Assembly (NCBI GenBank): GCA_905250115.1
Contig: CAJNOI010000008.1
Span: 821,822-885,821, forward strand
Reading direction: 5' to 3'
DNA length: 64,000 nucleotides
DNA from: Adineta steineri
Taxonomy: Eukaryota; Rotifera; Eurotatoria; Adinetida; Adinetidae
In this document: positions 42,117 to 53,955 of the stretch, piece by piece
How positions within the stretch are numbered: the first letter of the stretch is position 1
Layout: each line of letters begins with the position of its first letter
Position numbers and translations under genes: made by a program
Notes under the pieces: generated by a model
What the model saw: only the letters and a program-made list of their open reading frames with translations
The model's database searches: none
What the model was told of the DNA's origin: nothing

Positions 42117-43632
42117 CTAAAAGCAAAAGAAAAAAATTAGTTATCTTATCAATAAATTCAGTAAAATCGTTTTATTAAAACCTATCCACTTAGGACATAG
42201 TAAAAATAGTAGTGAAAGTCTCTCATTTTTTGATAGAAAGCTTGAAGAACTTTTATTTCCCCAATGTGATAATAGAGTGCGCAATGTTATATCTACCAGT
42301 GGCATCTAATCAATCTTCAACTAGCATCATAGTAATAAAAATCGATAATAATGAAAGAGAACTACGGTTGTCACAATTATAATAGAAGATGAAGGCACAT
42401 CAAACCATATATTACAACTTTCTAAAGCGAGAATTCTCTAGTCTGCTAATCGATTTTGTAACTACAAAAACATCCATTTTTACATAAGAAAAAATTGTTT
42501 CCACGGAAATTCACATACAATTTACTTAGTGTCAATTAGAACACAAATAACTGCTAAATGATTACATTTAAACTTCTACAGTATGTTTAATAGTAGATTG
42601 CTTCCAGAAAGATCGGCTAAAAATCTGTTTTAGGAGCTCTGTAATGCAGAACTTAATGTATTTTCACCCTTCTCATTTCAGCAGAAAAGATCGCAGTTAT
42701 TTATCTTGTTCCTATCATAAGTTTTCTAAAAACAAGTATTCTCCTACGTTTCTTTTAGCTGAAATAAATATACATGCATTTGATACATTTCATAATAAAT
42801 AGGTCTTTACGAAAATTTTATTTTTACAATGTCAGTTAAAGAGTGACTAAGTAGCACTAAAAATTCAGTTTTATTTGCTCTATTACTACATGAGAAAAAA
42901 GAAAAGTTCTTTAAGGTTCTTATAAGAAAGTAGAACACCTTCACCGCTACTTTTAGTACGTACTAAGTATATAATATTCCTTTGACAACGGAATATCATG
43001 TTTTGCATCTTTATACGATGGATGATTCTAACTTTCATAAGCATTATAACAATCGATATCGATATTATCATATTAATTACTTCATATTTTTTTCAAATTC
43101 ATATATATTCCGTTGCATGTCTAAACTTTAGCTTACTATATAAAAAGAGAGAATATAGTGAAATACATTTCCTATATATATATTATATAGGAATTTACGT
43201 AAAAAGAAAAACTCATGAATCTTCTCCACCTATTTATACTTCTATTAATATTAAATTTTAAATATCATTTTTGAAGTAAAAAAATGTTGATTTTCTATAA
43301 TAGTTCTTTCGTTTTCAATGATTTTTATATTTCAACGTGGTCGTAGCATTTAGGTAGACATTTTCAGCATTATTTGTTCTTATTTTATCTAAAGAAAAAT
43401 AGCAAAATTCATCGGTTTTATTCGATAAAAATATTATTGCCCTCGTAAATGTTGAGGTTTGAACGAAAAACTCGCAGTATATGATTCTTGAAACGATATT
43501 AGAAACGCAGTAGTTTTAAGTACAATTGAATCTATATGAAATTATAGATGTTTTAATATGATTACAAAATGAAACTCTAGACTAAAGCTACTCGCAAAGT
43601 ATATTTCTGTGATGGAATCAAAAGCAACTACT
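42117..43632. other. Non-coding, AT-rich
   Basis: About 1.5 kb with no supported gene, repeat or RNA. Short frames up to 87 codons occur by chance in low-complexity sequence. Confidence 0.4.
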
Positions 43633-44497
43633 CTACCTGCCCATCGGTGCGATAATTGATGTGGAATTGGCTGTAGTAGTTGTCGATATTTTTTGGGTAT
43701 CCTTAATAGACTAGAATTAGTGATTTAATTTCACAGTGAAATAAGAAGAATATACTCACTTTTGATACAGATTCAAGAAGAGGATATAGTGGTTCAATTT
43801 CTTTAAGATGTATCATGTAAAGACCACCTGATTGATTAAGACATGCAACTACTTTAAATTGCCGACCAGGTGGAAGAAGAATTTCATCTTCACTTTTATA
43901 TTGTGAATGTTGTTGAATATCTTTACCATTAATGCATTCAATAGTAAAAAAAGTTCTTGTGCCTCTTGAACCCAAGAATAGATCATTTTCCAAAACATCC
44001 ATAGTTGCTGTACAGGAACTGAATCCCCACCAAATAACTGTTTCTCCTTTTGTATAATATTTGCGCATATCAGATTTAATACCACGAAAAACAGTACGTT
44101 GTAATGATGGAAGATGTGATAAAGCCGTGAGAACCAGTTTCAAGTAAAGAAACCATGGAGCTAATTTTTTTCGATTTTCACTACGAAGAGTTGCGTTTAA
44201 GACATAGTAGAGGCACTCTTCCTGTGGCTCCCATTCCATTGAATAGAGTATGATTGAAGCTGATTCGTCTTTTGAAAGATAATCAGCAGGTGGATTGCCA
44301 CATTTCATTTTAGCCACGTATGCCATTCGCTTCACATCGGGCACAAACTGAACTAATGGTTCGACTGCATCTTCGAGTGACACAAGAGGTTTTTTTTCAT
44401 AACCTTGAATGGGTAATAACATTTGACAAGGTTCTCCAGCAATGTCAGAAAAACGTTGGTTATGCTGTAAATCAGCATTGGAGAATTTTTTAGCCAT
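43633..44497 (-). CDS. NAD:arginine ADP-ribosyltransferase (R-S-ExE type)
   Basis: This is a mono-ADP-ribosyltransferase of the ART family. Exon 1 (43760-44497) starts MAKKFSNADLQHNQRF. Exon 2 (43633-43710) adds a Thr/Ser-rich tail ending IIAPMGR, with TAG at 43635-43633. Motifs: RTVFRG (the R of the triad), WWGFSSCT (the S motif) and SEDEILLPPGRQFKV, which gives the ExE of arginine-specific enzymes. The N-terminal block GYEKKPLVSLEDAVEPLV is typical of a family that is expanded in bdelloid rotifers. No signal peptide or GPI tail is present, so it is likely cytosolic. Length, about 270 residues, is normal for the catalytic domain. Its target protein is unknown. Confidence 0.88.
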
Positions 44498-46142
44498 TTT
44501 CCAAATCGAAGCTAATATGAATTCTACAAGAAAAAAATAATGAATTGATGATTTTTTCCGAAAAATATAGTATCAACCATTACGTAGAAATGATATTTCA
44601 AATGTATAACTACATAGGTAAAAGCATCACTAAGATAATCAAAATACATCACTTGTTTATTATCTGGTTAACAAGGATTTCTTTTTTATAATATATGATT
44701 TGATTCTATAAAAAATTTCTATACTTTTTCAAACATTAAAAAAGTGTTTGCTCTTCGATTGATAGAAAATGTAACGCATGTGCAGTTCATTAAAAAGTAT
44801 TTTGTACTTTCCCTTAGCGAGGCTTCCGCTTCATAAAATAATACTTATGTCTATAGGCTCGACGCCTAAGAGAGAAGGTCCCTAACTGATCTACATATTT
44901 TTCATTGAGAATTTGTCCGCTTGTAGGAATATTATTGTACGAAAAAGGTTAAGAGAATTTGTGATGATACGCTTTCTTTCAAAATCTATGAATTCTTTTT
45001 TATTACTTTATGGAAGCAGTGACCGTATCACTAAAATCTGTGAAACACAGTGATCAAAGGATTTCAACGAATCAATTTTTTTGTCATTACATCTCTAATT
45101 CTCCACTATTTTCAACCAAATCTGCGTGCTTTTACTTTATATAGAATGACTAATTGAATTTTTACTCTTTACCTTCAGTAAAAAAAGAATATTTTTAAGC
45201 AGAACTCTTTTTGTACGTCTTAAAGAGTACTCTACCTGATATACGCTGTTGATGTAAAGTCGAGTTTGTTGAAGTTATACGTCGATAATATTAGTTGTTT
45301 TTATTTATAGGTGAGTTTTGTTCTGTCATTTTTCCCAGCGAAGAAGTGTCATCGTTTGTTGATATCATTGTGGGAGTAGGTTTTGCGTGGCTTCTATTAA
45401 CGTTGTTACGATAAGAAAAGATCGTGCAATAGTAAAGACTTGTTTGCTTACGCCGTAAAATGAATCCAAAAAAACACATTTACAGAGTGAGGGTTGCTTA
45501 GAGTGTGAGTGTAAACTTTAGATGATATTCACACTCTTAAGATGTATTGCTCAATTATACTCATGTTTCTTACTTGATCTGGATCTGATACGTAGAAGAT
45601 ATACGATCAAATATATATAAGTAACCATAAAATACTTGTATTTTAATAGAAAAATTACATATATATAAGCATTCGATTTGAAAATAGTTATTAAAATAAT
45701 TTTTTTCTTTTCTTTTAATTTTACTTCGAGTCAGATTTAAACGAATTTGTATTATAAATAATCATTAAAAATATACTTATCTCTAAAAAGAACTAAACTC
45801 AAAGTTGGAATTAAACTTCGTAAGTTTAGCAAAAGCTTCATTTTCTAAGAACATCACATGCTTGAAACACTACCTATCAATTTGATAGATTTTCACTACT
45901 CTAATCACTCGTAAGGTATTACGATAAGGCATATAATAATTGTCATGCAATACAAATTATAATTTGTGATATTATTTTAATTTATTTTCAAAGATCAGGA
46001 CCTTTATTTTTATGATTTTTATCATTAATATATAAAAGAGCAAAAATACAATTCAAACGCTACTAATTTATTTTGTACAAAAGCAAAGTGAATTCAGAGC
46101 GGGTAAATATATATGAGCAATTGTTTTGCGATCGGATTATTT
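44498..46142. other. Non-coding spacer, ART / syntaxin 5
   Basis: About 1.6 kb. At 45497-45537 there is a near-perfect hairpin, CTTAGAGTGTGAGTG against TTCACACTCTTAAG, a member of the scattered hairpin family. Otherwise it is AT-rich sequence; a 62-codon open frame at 45291-45479 shows no family resemblance. Confidence 0.5.
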
Positions 46143-47786
46143 TTAAGCAAAAAAAATAAGAAAGATAAGAAAAAATATAATTAATACTGCAAATACTTTA
46201 ATAATAAGCCATCGACTAGATTTCATCGAATCATAATATCCACTTAATTCTCTATGTGCATCTTCCACACGGTTCGTAGCTTGGTTAACATTTATATCAA
46301 TTCTAAATATATGCAAAAATTTGAAAAAAGTGAATATTATGTTAGAAATCAAAAACTTTAGTATATTTTACTTCTCAATCGACTCTTTCTGTTCTTGTAT
46401 TATAGTAGCTAATTGAGTAAGACTATCGCCAACTTCAACGATTGTTTGCTCGATGCGTTGCATTGTTTGCAAACGATATTCCATATCCTATATTATTTAA
46501 AAGATGATTTTATAAACATTTTAAACAATCATACCGTTTCATCTATTTTTTGGAATTGTTGTTTCAATGGCGAATGAAACCTTTGTTCAGAACCCATACT
46601 AATAATAGTAGCATCTTCATGTGTAGCATGATTATCATCACGAAAAAGTATCGAGGATTGATCTAAGAAATTATAATTATAGAAAGAATTATTTTTATTT
46701 TTTAGGATTTTACTTGTTTTATTATTGGTAACTGATGAAGGGGCAGTCAATGATAATGCAACTGTACTTCGTGAAAAATTATCTCGACGTGTTTTTTGTT
46801 TTTTCATATTCTAAATCAATCAAAATATTATTTCTTTAATATGACTTGAAAATTACTTGAATTTGAGCATCACGAATTGCTTTAAAACCATTCGACATTG
46901 TCGTTATTTTCGACTAGAAAAATCGAGATATTCTCTACGTTCAAGAACAAAATAGATATTTATATACTCGTAAAGTAGAAACAACTAAAGTGTTATGTGT
47001 CTTTGAATCTTCTGATTTGAACTGAGCAGTATTTTCAATGTACTTTAAATAGATAATTATACAAAAAACACATAAATTATTAGGAATTAAAAATAAATAC
47101 TTGTTGAAGCAGTCCAATATGTAGATTTGAATTAGTAATATCCTGGTTTATTGACTGTGTCAAGTCATCAATTTCCATTGTTTTATCATTGAATAATGAC
47201 GATTGCTTTGTGACTAGAGATAAAATGATATGAAAACAATTGATCTTTTAGAAAATAGTAAACGAACTTATTGCTAATTGTTCTAATTTTAAAAGTATTT
47301 GTGAGAGATCTTCACCGACTTTCTTTACACTTTGCATGAAAACAACATGTTGCTTTATAACTGATTGAGGCTGTTGACGGCAATTGATCGAAGTATTAGG
47401 AGAACAATAAAAAGCATCCTAAAATTCGAAATGAATCAATCGTTTGATATGAAGAATTCTATTTTGCATCAATTCAATAAAATTGAGATTTTCTTTTAGG
47501 CCAGACTGTTGGCTTGTTTTCTGCCATTGATTCACATACGTATTTGTCTAATACATCAGTAAAAATACTCGATTGTTTTATCGTTACAATTCTCATTTTT
47601 ATTATACTACGGATAGAGTTGCAATTTGATGTCAAACTCTGCACAAAACTTATATTCATTGTTTGACTATTTCGTCTATTCAACAATGAAAGGATAGAGA
47701 TTTCAATGATATTTACTTACTCTTCTACTAATAATTTGTATCACAGTTTTTTCAAATTCATCCGTACGATCACGCGTGTTTAACAT
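46143..47786 (-). CDS. STX5: Syntaxin 5 (Golgi Qa-SNARE)
   Basis: Syntaxin 5 drives vesicle fusion between ER and Golgi and within the Golgi. The start, ATG 47786-47784, gives MLNTRDRTDEFEK, and NTRDRTDEF matches the RDRTQEF start of STX5. Then follow LSQILLKLEQLAI, the segment KQSSLFNDKTMEIDDLTQSI (corresponding to KRKSLFDDKAVEIEELT), and THNTLVVSTL. The C-terminus holds the SNARE helix (RIDINVNQATNRVEDAHREL) and a membrane anchor SSRWLIIKVFAVLIIFFLIF, ending at 46143. Several small introns occur. The join between exon 1 and the exon at 47280-47430 is not settled: the sequence 47460-47700 is largely open and could contain one more small exon. It is divergent from the GNAT gene. Confidence 0.87.
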
Positions 47787-48468
47787 AATGTTCAATAGGA
47801 AAAACGATCACGACGATACTGGTAATGAATATTATTATTTAGAATTTATTCAGGAAGTGGATTACGAGTTATGATGATATATTTCTTATTGCATACAATC
47901 CAATAAATGTTACTAATCGATATAAGAAAAATACGAGAACTCATGATTTATAAACGTGAACTTCGACCACTTGACGACGTGTCATATTTCCGACATCAAA
48001 TGACTCAGACTATTTCAAAATTTTCGTTATTTCACAACGATTTATTCATAAAAACAATCATCATAAAATTCATTTTCTTTTAAAAAACAATTTTTATCAA
48101 CGTAACTATTAATAAACCATAGTCTACATTCTGATCAATAGATATTTAAAGTTTTAATCTTTTTTAATAATAATCCTATTATTCCATACATTTTTATGGT
48201 TATATTATATTTAATATAAAACTATTATTCATTAGAATAATTTTTCATAAATATCTTTCTGTAAAAAGCACAATTAAATTAAATTGATTTTATATATAAA
48301 TATATAATTGGCTTGTAGAACTTCAAATGTTTTCTTTTATAGATGTCGTAAAAGAAAAGAATACGCAAAATTTCATTCGATAAAGATAAAGATATAGCAA
48401 ACGTAGTAATAAAAAAACTCTTTTCATTTTCAGTTGCTAGGTTTCAATCATAATTTTTACATTGAAAA
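47787..48468. promoter_or_regulatory. Divergent promoter region, syntaxin 5 / GNAT
   Basis: A 682-base AT-rich spacer between two start codons facing away from each other. No specific motif can be named. Confidence 0.4.
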
Positions 48469-49398
48469 ATGTCGCAGGATACAATTGTTTCATTTGATGA
48501 AAACATACTTCAATTACCTTCATGTTTAGCAATTCATACTCAACTTCGTCCCAGTTTAAATCGTTTCGAATTAAAAGATTATGTCGATCACATGCAAAAA
48601 TTATGTCAAACAAATCAATCGCATATATGTGGAATTATAAGAAAAACTCAATCAGAAACAATTGTTTTAGCATTAGCATTTTATCGAATACATCCAACAA
48701 CATATGATACAATACGTTTTGAAGTTCATGATTTAGTTGTTGATGAAAAAGAACGAAATCATGGTTTAGGTACACAACTTTTTCAATATTTAATTAAACA
48801 ATCGAAAGAATGTGGAGCACCGTCATTAGTTTTACAATGTGATTTAACAAATACAAAAGCACATGGGTTCTTTTTTCGACATAATTTAGCAATAAGTTCA
48901 TTTGGATTTGCTGTAAAAACGATGAATTTATTAGAAAATCCTAGTCATATAAAAGTTATGGATATAACAGATTCATCCGATAATAAACAATTATTAATTC
49001 AAGCTCAAGATGTTTTTCTACAACTTCGACCAAATTTATCTAGTGATCAAAATACATATATTGGTCAAATTCATCATATTTGTCAAACTGGTCCAGCTCG
49101 TATAATAGTTGCAATAAGTAATGATGAAAAAAAAGATATATTAGGTTTAGCTGTTTATCGTATATCAAATAATATCAAATATTCTAAACATATCTATTGT
49201 GATGATTTAATAACGGATGAAAATAAACGAAGTTTAGGTGTTGGCCAATCTCTTATTAATTTTATGAAAAATGAAGCAACAAAATTAGGATTAAGTCTTA
49301 TAGCATTGGATAGTGGTTGTCAACGTGGACGAGCACATAAATTTTATCATCGTCAAGGCTTTCATATTGATCAATTTGAATTTACACTATTTTATTAA
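48469..49398 (+). CDS. Tandem GNAT acetyltransferase, bacterial-like, intronless
   Basis: A single open frame of 309 residues encodes two GNAT domains. These enzymes use acetyl-CoA to acetylate amines or small molecules. Domain 1 (about 20-160) has LRPSLNRFELKDYVDHMQKL, HDLVVDEKERNHGLGTQL (acetyl-CoA loop RxxGxG) and FFFRHNLAISSFGF. Domain 2 (about 180-309) has LRPNLSSDQNTYIGQIHHIC, CDDLITDENKRSLGVGQSL (again RxxGxG), LIALDSGCQRGRAHKFYHRQ and the end FTLFY. The LDSG-Q-R-AHRFY pattern and LRPxL start resemble small bacterial GNAT proteins. The absence of introns, in a window where almost every gene has many, fits horizontal transfer followed by duplication and fusion. Domain 2 keeps the family signature better than domain 1. 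The substrate is unknown. Confidence 0.88.
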   Translation: MSQDTIVSFDENILQLPSCLAIHTQLRPSLNRFELKDYVDHMQKLCQTNQSHICGIIRKTQSETIVLALAFYRIHPTTYDTIRFEVHDLVVDEKERNHGLGTQLFQYLIKQSKECGAPSLVLQCDLTNTKAHGFFFRHNLAISSFGFAVKTMNLLENPSHIKVMDITDSSDNKQLLIQAQDVFLQLRPNLSSDQNTYIGQIHHICQTGPARIIVAISNDEKKDILGLAVYRISNNIKYSKHIYCDDLITDENKRSLGVGQSLINFMKNEATKLGLSLIALDSGCQRGRAHKFYHRQGFHIDQFEFTLFY

Positions 49399-49490
49399 AA
49401 GCAATAAAACATAATTACCCAGATCTATTTTAGTTTACCCTTCTTTTTTAAAAAGAAATAAAATATGATTTTTGATTATTTTTCTTGTAG

Positions 49491-50426
49491 ATGAAAACAG
49501 CACGAAGTCGTGATTCTACATCTCTTAATATCAGTATTGATGAACCAATATGTCCCGTATCATTTCGACCACATATAACTGAACGTTTAACTGGACTTGA
49601 TCATCCGAAAACTTCACTCGATCATGAAATATTACATACACTCAGAGAATCATTTGATGATCGTTCAACACCAATAAGTGGACCAGTAAGTTCTTCTAGT
49701 CTTGATTATGCACTATGGTTAGAAGCTGGTAAACATTCACATAAATCAACATATGCTAAAAGTCTTGATGGTAAACCACCAATTAATTATAATATATGGA
49801 GAAATTATCATCATTATTATTCAAATGTTAAAAATAAAGTTTCACGTCGTTCAAGTGCTCAAACAAAATATAATGATCATGCAGCATATAAATATCCAAT
49901 TTTAATTCCAGCACCATCACAACTTGGTGAAAATCATTTAAGAAAATATTTTGAAGCAAATAAAAGAGAACTTTTTCAAAATCAATCTCATTTTCGTATG
50001 GCACTTATTAAAGCAGATAATGATGAAAGATTATTACGATTGTTAAGTCTTAAAAGTCAGCAACGAAATCCACCTATGCCGTCAGGTAAATATTGTATTT
50101 TTTTATCTGAATAAAATCTATATATTGAATTTATCTTCATAGATATTGATGAACCTTCTCAATCTTCGGATATCTCACCTGTTCGTAAATCAACAGCAGT
50201 CTCAATTTCTCGTAATCGACAATCTTCAATACAAATTTCTCCACAACCAGTACCACGATATCAATATGATAGTCGAAAAAAATTGGTTCTAGCAGAAAAT
50301 CATCCATTAATGGAAAAAGTAAAATTTGAACAAGAACTTAAAACAGCGATTAATTTTCATCGAGAACTTAAACGTACAAAAGAAGGCAGTGAAAAAAGTT
50401 TATATGCTGATCATCGACCGGTTTAA
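49491..50426 (+). CDS. Unrecognised protein of about 290 residues
   Basis: Two exons, 49491-50085 and 50143-50426, join in frame across a 57-base intron. The protein starts MKTARSRDSTSLNISIDEP and is rich in Ser, Arg, His and Tyr with no membrane segment or signal peptide. Blocks that look conserved in character: CPVSFRPHITERLTGLDHP, SLDYALWLEAGKHSHKST, PPINYNIWRNYHHYYSNV and a basic end YDSRKKLVLAENHPLMEKV. It begins 93 bases after the GNAT stop on the same strand. The open length, clean splice sites and compositional bias support a real gene. I cannot assign a family. Confidence 0.7.
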
Positions 50427-50581
50427 TATAAACGATAAAAATGATAAACAATGGTTTTAATTTATTTTTGCATTTGTAGTTATCATGATTGTTTGATATT
50501 TTTTATATTTATATATTACAAAGACAATGAATCTTTATTTTTTCAGATTATCTAAAAAAATAATATATCGAAACAAATCTC

Positions 50582-51789
50582 ATGACTACTGCAACACTTT
50601 CAAATAAATTAAATGAAACAACAGGTTATATAGTTCGACCAAATTTTGAAGAAAAATTTCGTTCAACAAAAGTACAAGAAATTATTTATTCGTGTATTAG
50701 TGATATTCTTGGTGATAAAAAATTTGAACAAGAATCATGTCCGGAATGGACAAAAACTAGTAAGTTTTACTTATGCAAAAATGTCTGCATAAATAATGAG
50801 ATTTAAATATCAATTGAAGTATATACTTCGAAAGAAACGTTCTTTACTATTCATTGTCATTTTTAAATGAAGTTCAAGCAGTGACATAAGTATTCTTCTT
50901 CACAGAAAGTCATTATTTTGTTAGGATAATTAACGGTACTATTCAGATTAATTACAAGGATTTTTATAGTCAATCAAAATATATTTTAAGCCATTAAGAT
51001 CAAATCATTACATCATCTAATAAATCACAAGAAGTTGTACATGCTTTCATAGTTCAATATTATTTGTTCGAATAAAATTCTCTCGAGAGGATTATATTGT
51101 ATTCTTTAGAATCTTGATATGAAAAAAAAGGTAATTTTAATTGACACTTTCGTAGTGTCTACTTTATAGGCTAAGTAAAAATATACAAACGATAAAAATA
51201 GGCCTATTATAACGAAGCCATTCATCATACGAAAATACTCATAGGAAAAAAAAATGAAAAATGAGAATTAGCTTATCAAGGTGTTCCTTTCAAATAAAAT
51301 CGATCAACATGATTAAATAAATTTTCACATTTCCAACAAATATGATTTTATAAATATAATCTTAAATTGAATACACACAAAAGCATATTTGTTATTCTCA
51401 TTTTCTAGACTTGAGACTGAAATACATTCTAATTCATAGCATATACAATGAACTAGTAACTTTATATGAGAAATTGATCAATACTTGAGTTATTGTTCAT
51501 TTTTAATATGAACTTTTGAGAATAATAATAATGTTTGTATTCATTCAACAATTATTCTTTATTTACAATAGTTACAATCGATATTCGTGATCGTCTTAAA
51601 GCAGCAAATATGAAACTTGATCGATACAAATTTATTGTTCAATGTATTATTGGAGAAAATAAAGGTCAAGGTGTTAGATATGGTTGTCGATGTTTATGGG
51701 ATTCAGATACAGATGGAATGGCTGAATGTGTCTATTTAAATGAAACTATATTTTGTGCTGTAGCTGCATTTGGAATTTTTTATTATTAA
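50582..51789 (+). CDS. DYNLT2B: Tctex1-type dynein light chain (DYNLT2B / TCTEX1D2 like)
   Basis: A light chain of cytoplasmic dynein-2, the retrograde motor of intraflagellar transport. Exons 50582-50759 and 51572-51789 join in frame to give about 131 residues, the usual length. The Tctex1 domain is complete: YIVRPNFEEKFRSTKVQEII, DIRDRLKAANMKLDRYKFIV, QCIIGENKGQGVRYGCRCLW, DSDTDGMAECVYLNETIFC and AVAAFGIFYY. The RYKFIVQ, IGE-xGQG and FGIFYY end are family signatures. The intron, 812 bases, is exceptionally long for this genome; I find no coding sequence or element in it, apart from a small palindrome near 51150 (GACACTTTCGTAGTGTCT). Confidence 0.9.
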
Positions 51790-53533
51790 TCTTTATGATA
51801 TATATATATATATATATGCGTATTCATTACTCCGTCCATATAATTGTTTGTTTGTTTTTTATTGAATAAAATAAATAATTACGTACATTGAAATCAAAAG
51901 TTATATGAATATATTTAATAGAATTAAACTTATTTATAAGATTTATCGATAAAGGTTAATCGTATAAAAATAGAGAAGAAAGAAAAGATCTACGTGCTCA
52001 ATTTTATTAGAAGTAATTTTGTTTTGCAATCTCATACTAATAAAGTTTGAAAGAAATAGTGAGAAAGAGAGAATAGAGTAATCTGTCATGAATTTTATTT
52101 TTCTTCTTCTGTTCTGTCTCTTTCATTTGCACACATATAATGAAAAAGGATATCAATATCAAATAAAAACCGACAAAATTGGAAGAAACGAAAGAAAAAA
52201 AAGTCGATAGAGAGATTGTAATGCACATAAATAATGCCAATTTCTCTCTTTCTCTTGCATATTTATATAATCTGATAAGAACATAAGTGGTAGGTAAGAG
52301 GAGGTCTCGAGATTCGTATAAAGTAAAGTGGCGGATAGAAAAAGAGGAAATTCAATAGGTAGAAAAGAGAGAAAAAAAAATTGTTGATTGCAGCTGTTCG
52401 TCTTTTTCAAATTACTCTCTCTCTCCCTCTGTCGTTGATCATCTCTCGGTCGGATTACTTTTTCTGCTATTACTACTTGCACAATTTAAGCACGTAGGCA
52501 AGTGTGTACATCAAAGCAATGTGACTGGTAAAAAGGAAGAAATAAAACATTTAACTAGTATATATAACAAAAAAAAACCTAAGTTAATAGGCAGCATAAG
52601 TGAATGGTGTTCAAGTTGTGTAGTTAAATAATATTATAGACTCAGGTAAAAATATATTATATGGCATTTCTCTGCATCATAGGAAGAAGACACAGATGTC
52701 AACAAAAAAAATCAACTTTAATAAACCATGCAAATAGAAATTTATCGTGTACACACAGCTGACTTAATTTCGACTGAGTCAATCAAAATCACCCTATGGT
52801 GATGATAATAAAATTGCATATATATATACATACACTAAGCTCTCTCACAATGATAATAAAAATGGGGCGATGTAATGTTAGCGATATAACCCTCTTTGTT
52901 ATGAGAAGTATAGGGCGGAGAGAGAGAGAGACAGAGAGAAAGAGATATTACGCGAATTGCCATAAAAAAGAATTGAAAGACTGCTTTAGTTTGCATAGTC
53001 TCCTTCTCTTGCTCTCTTTCTATTTCTCTCTTTTTCGTACCTCTATAATTTTCGTTCTACAGTTTGATGAAGAAGACGAACGCGAATAGAAGTCTGAATT
53101 TAATTGCATTTTTTTGTTATAGTATAAGTGACAAATTTTATTCAATACTATGTAAAGATATTTTGTTCATATCAATCTATCGACTAAACAGCAATTAATT
53201 CCATACTAACATAATCTAAAAATTGTAAGTTAAAATATGATAAAATAAAAGATAAAAACAAATCTTAACGTTCGATTGCTCGTGCCAGGCAGTGTTTTTG
53301 CACGTGACTAATAAAAAACTGTAAATGCATTGGTCTGGTACGAATTATCCAAACGATTTCATCATTATAATATATTCATTAAATATTTTTACTATTTTGT
53401 TTTGATAAATAACCAATATACAATTTTTTCCTTGCGTTTAGATCAGTTACGTTTATAAAATGATACAAATCATTCACATATTGTCTATTTATTGAAGAAA
53501 TAAAGATGAAAAGAGAATTGGCGCTAGTTATAA
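51790..53533. other. Non-coding, with purine/pyrimidine-rich stretches
   Basis: About 1.7 kb after the dynein light chain. It has GA- or CT-rich runs (52200-52460, 52915-53060) and A/T-rich sequence between. Frames up to 107 codons are translations of these simple runs and are not supported as genes. Confidence 0.45.
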
Positions 53534-53752
53534 ATGGGTAGTGTCTGTATTCGTAAGACAAATGTTCTTCAAACTTCATTAAATAGTTACAAACAATCAG
53601 TTATTGATAATGAAATATATCAAAATTCAAATCTAATTCAATACGATGATATTTTTAATCAAAATAATTCAATAAATGTCAATGATCAACAACTATGGGC
53701 AGATACAAATAGTGAAGATAGAAAATGGCATGACGATTTAATCTATTCATAA
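53534..53752 (+). CDS. Small protein with a possible N-myristoylation signal
   Basis: A 72-residue frame starts MGSVCIRKTNVLQTSL. Gly-2 with Cys-5 and following basic residues is a pattern for dual lipid modification (myristate and palmitate), which would anchor it to membranes. The rest is polar, rich in Asn, Gln and Asp, and ends EDRKWHDDLIYS. It has no intron, lies between two other genes, and is followed by AATAAAATTTAC (a polyadenylation-like word at about 53765). No family is recognised; a chance frame cannot be excluded. Confidence 0.45.
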   Translation: MGSVCIRKTNVLQTSLNSYKQSVIDNEIYQNSNLIQYDDIFNQNNSINVNDQQLWADTNSEDRKWHDDLIYS

Positions 53753-53955
53753 TAAAACTTTTGAAATAAAATTTACTTTTTGTCTCTTTTCATATCAAAA
53801 TCAAATCAATAATTCTAGTAAAATATAATAAATATGTCGACAATTTTTATGAGGATATCAGACATGTCTTATTCCTCTTTTTCTTATCAAAAAATAAATA
53901 CTGATAACATTCTATTACAAATCTATCAATATTCTTCATAGAAATAGATTGATAT

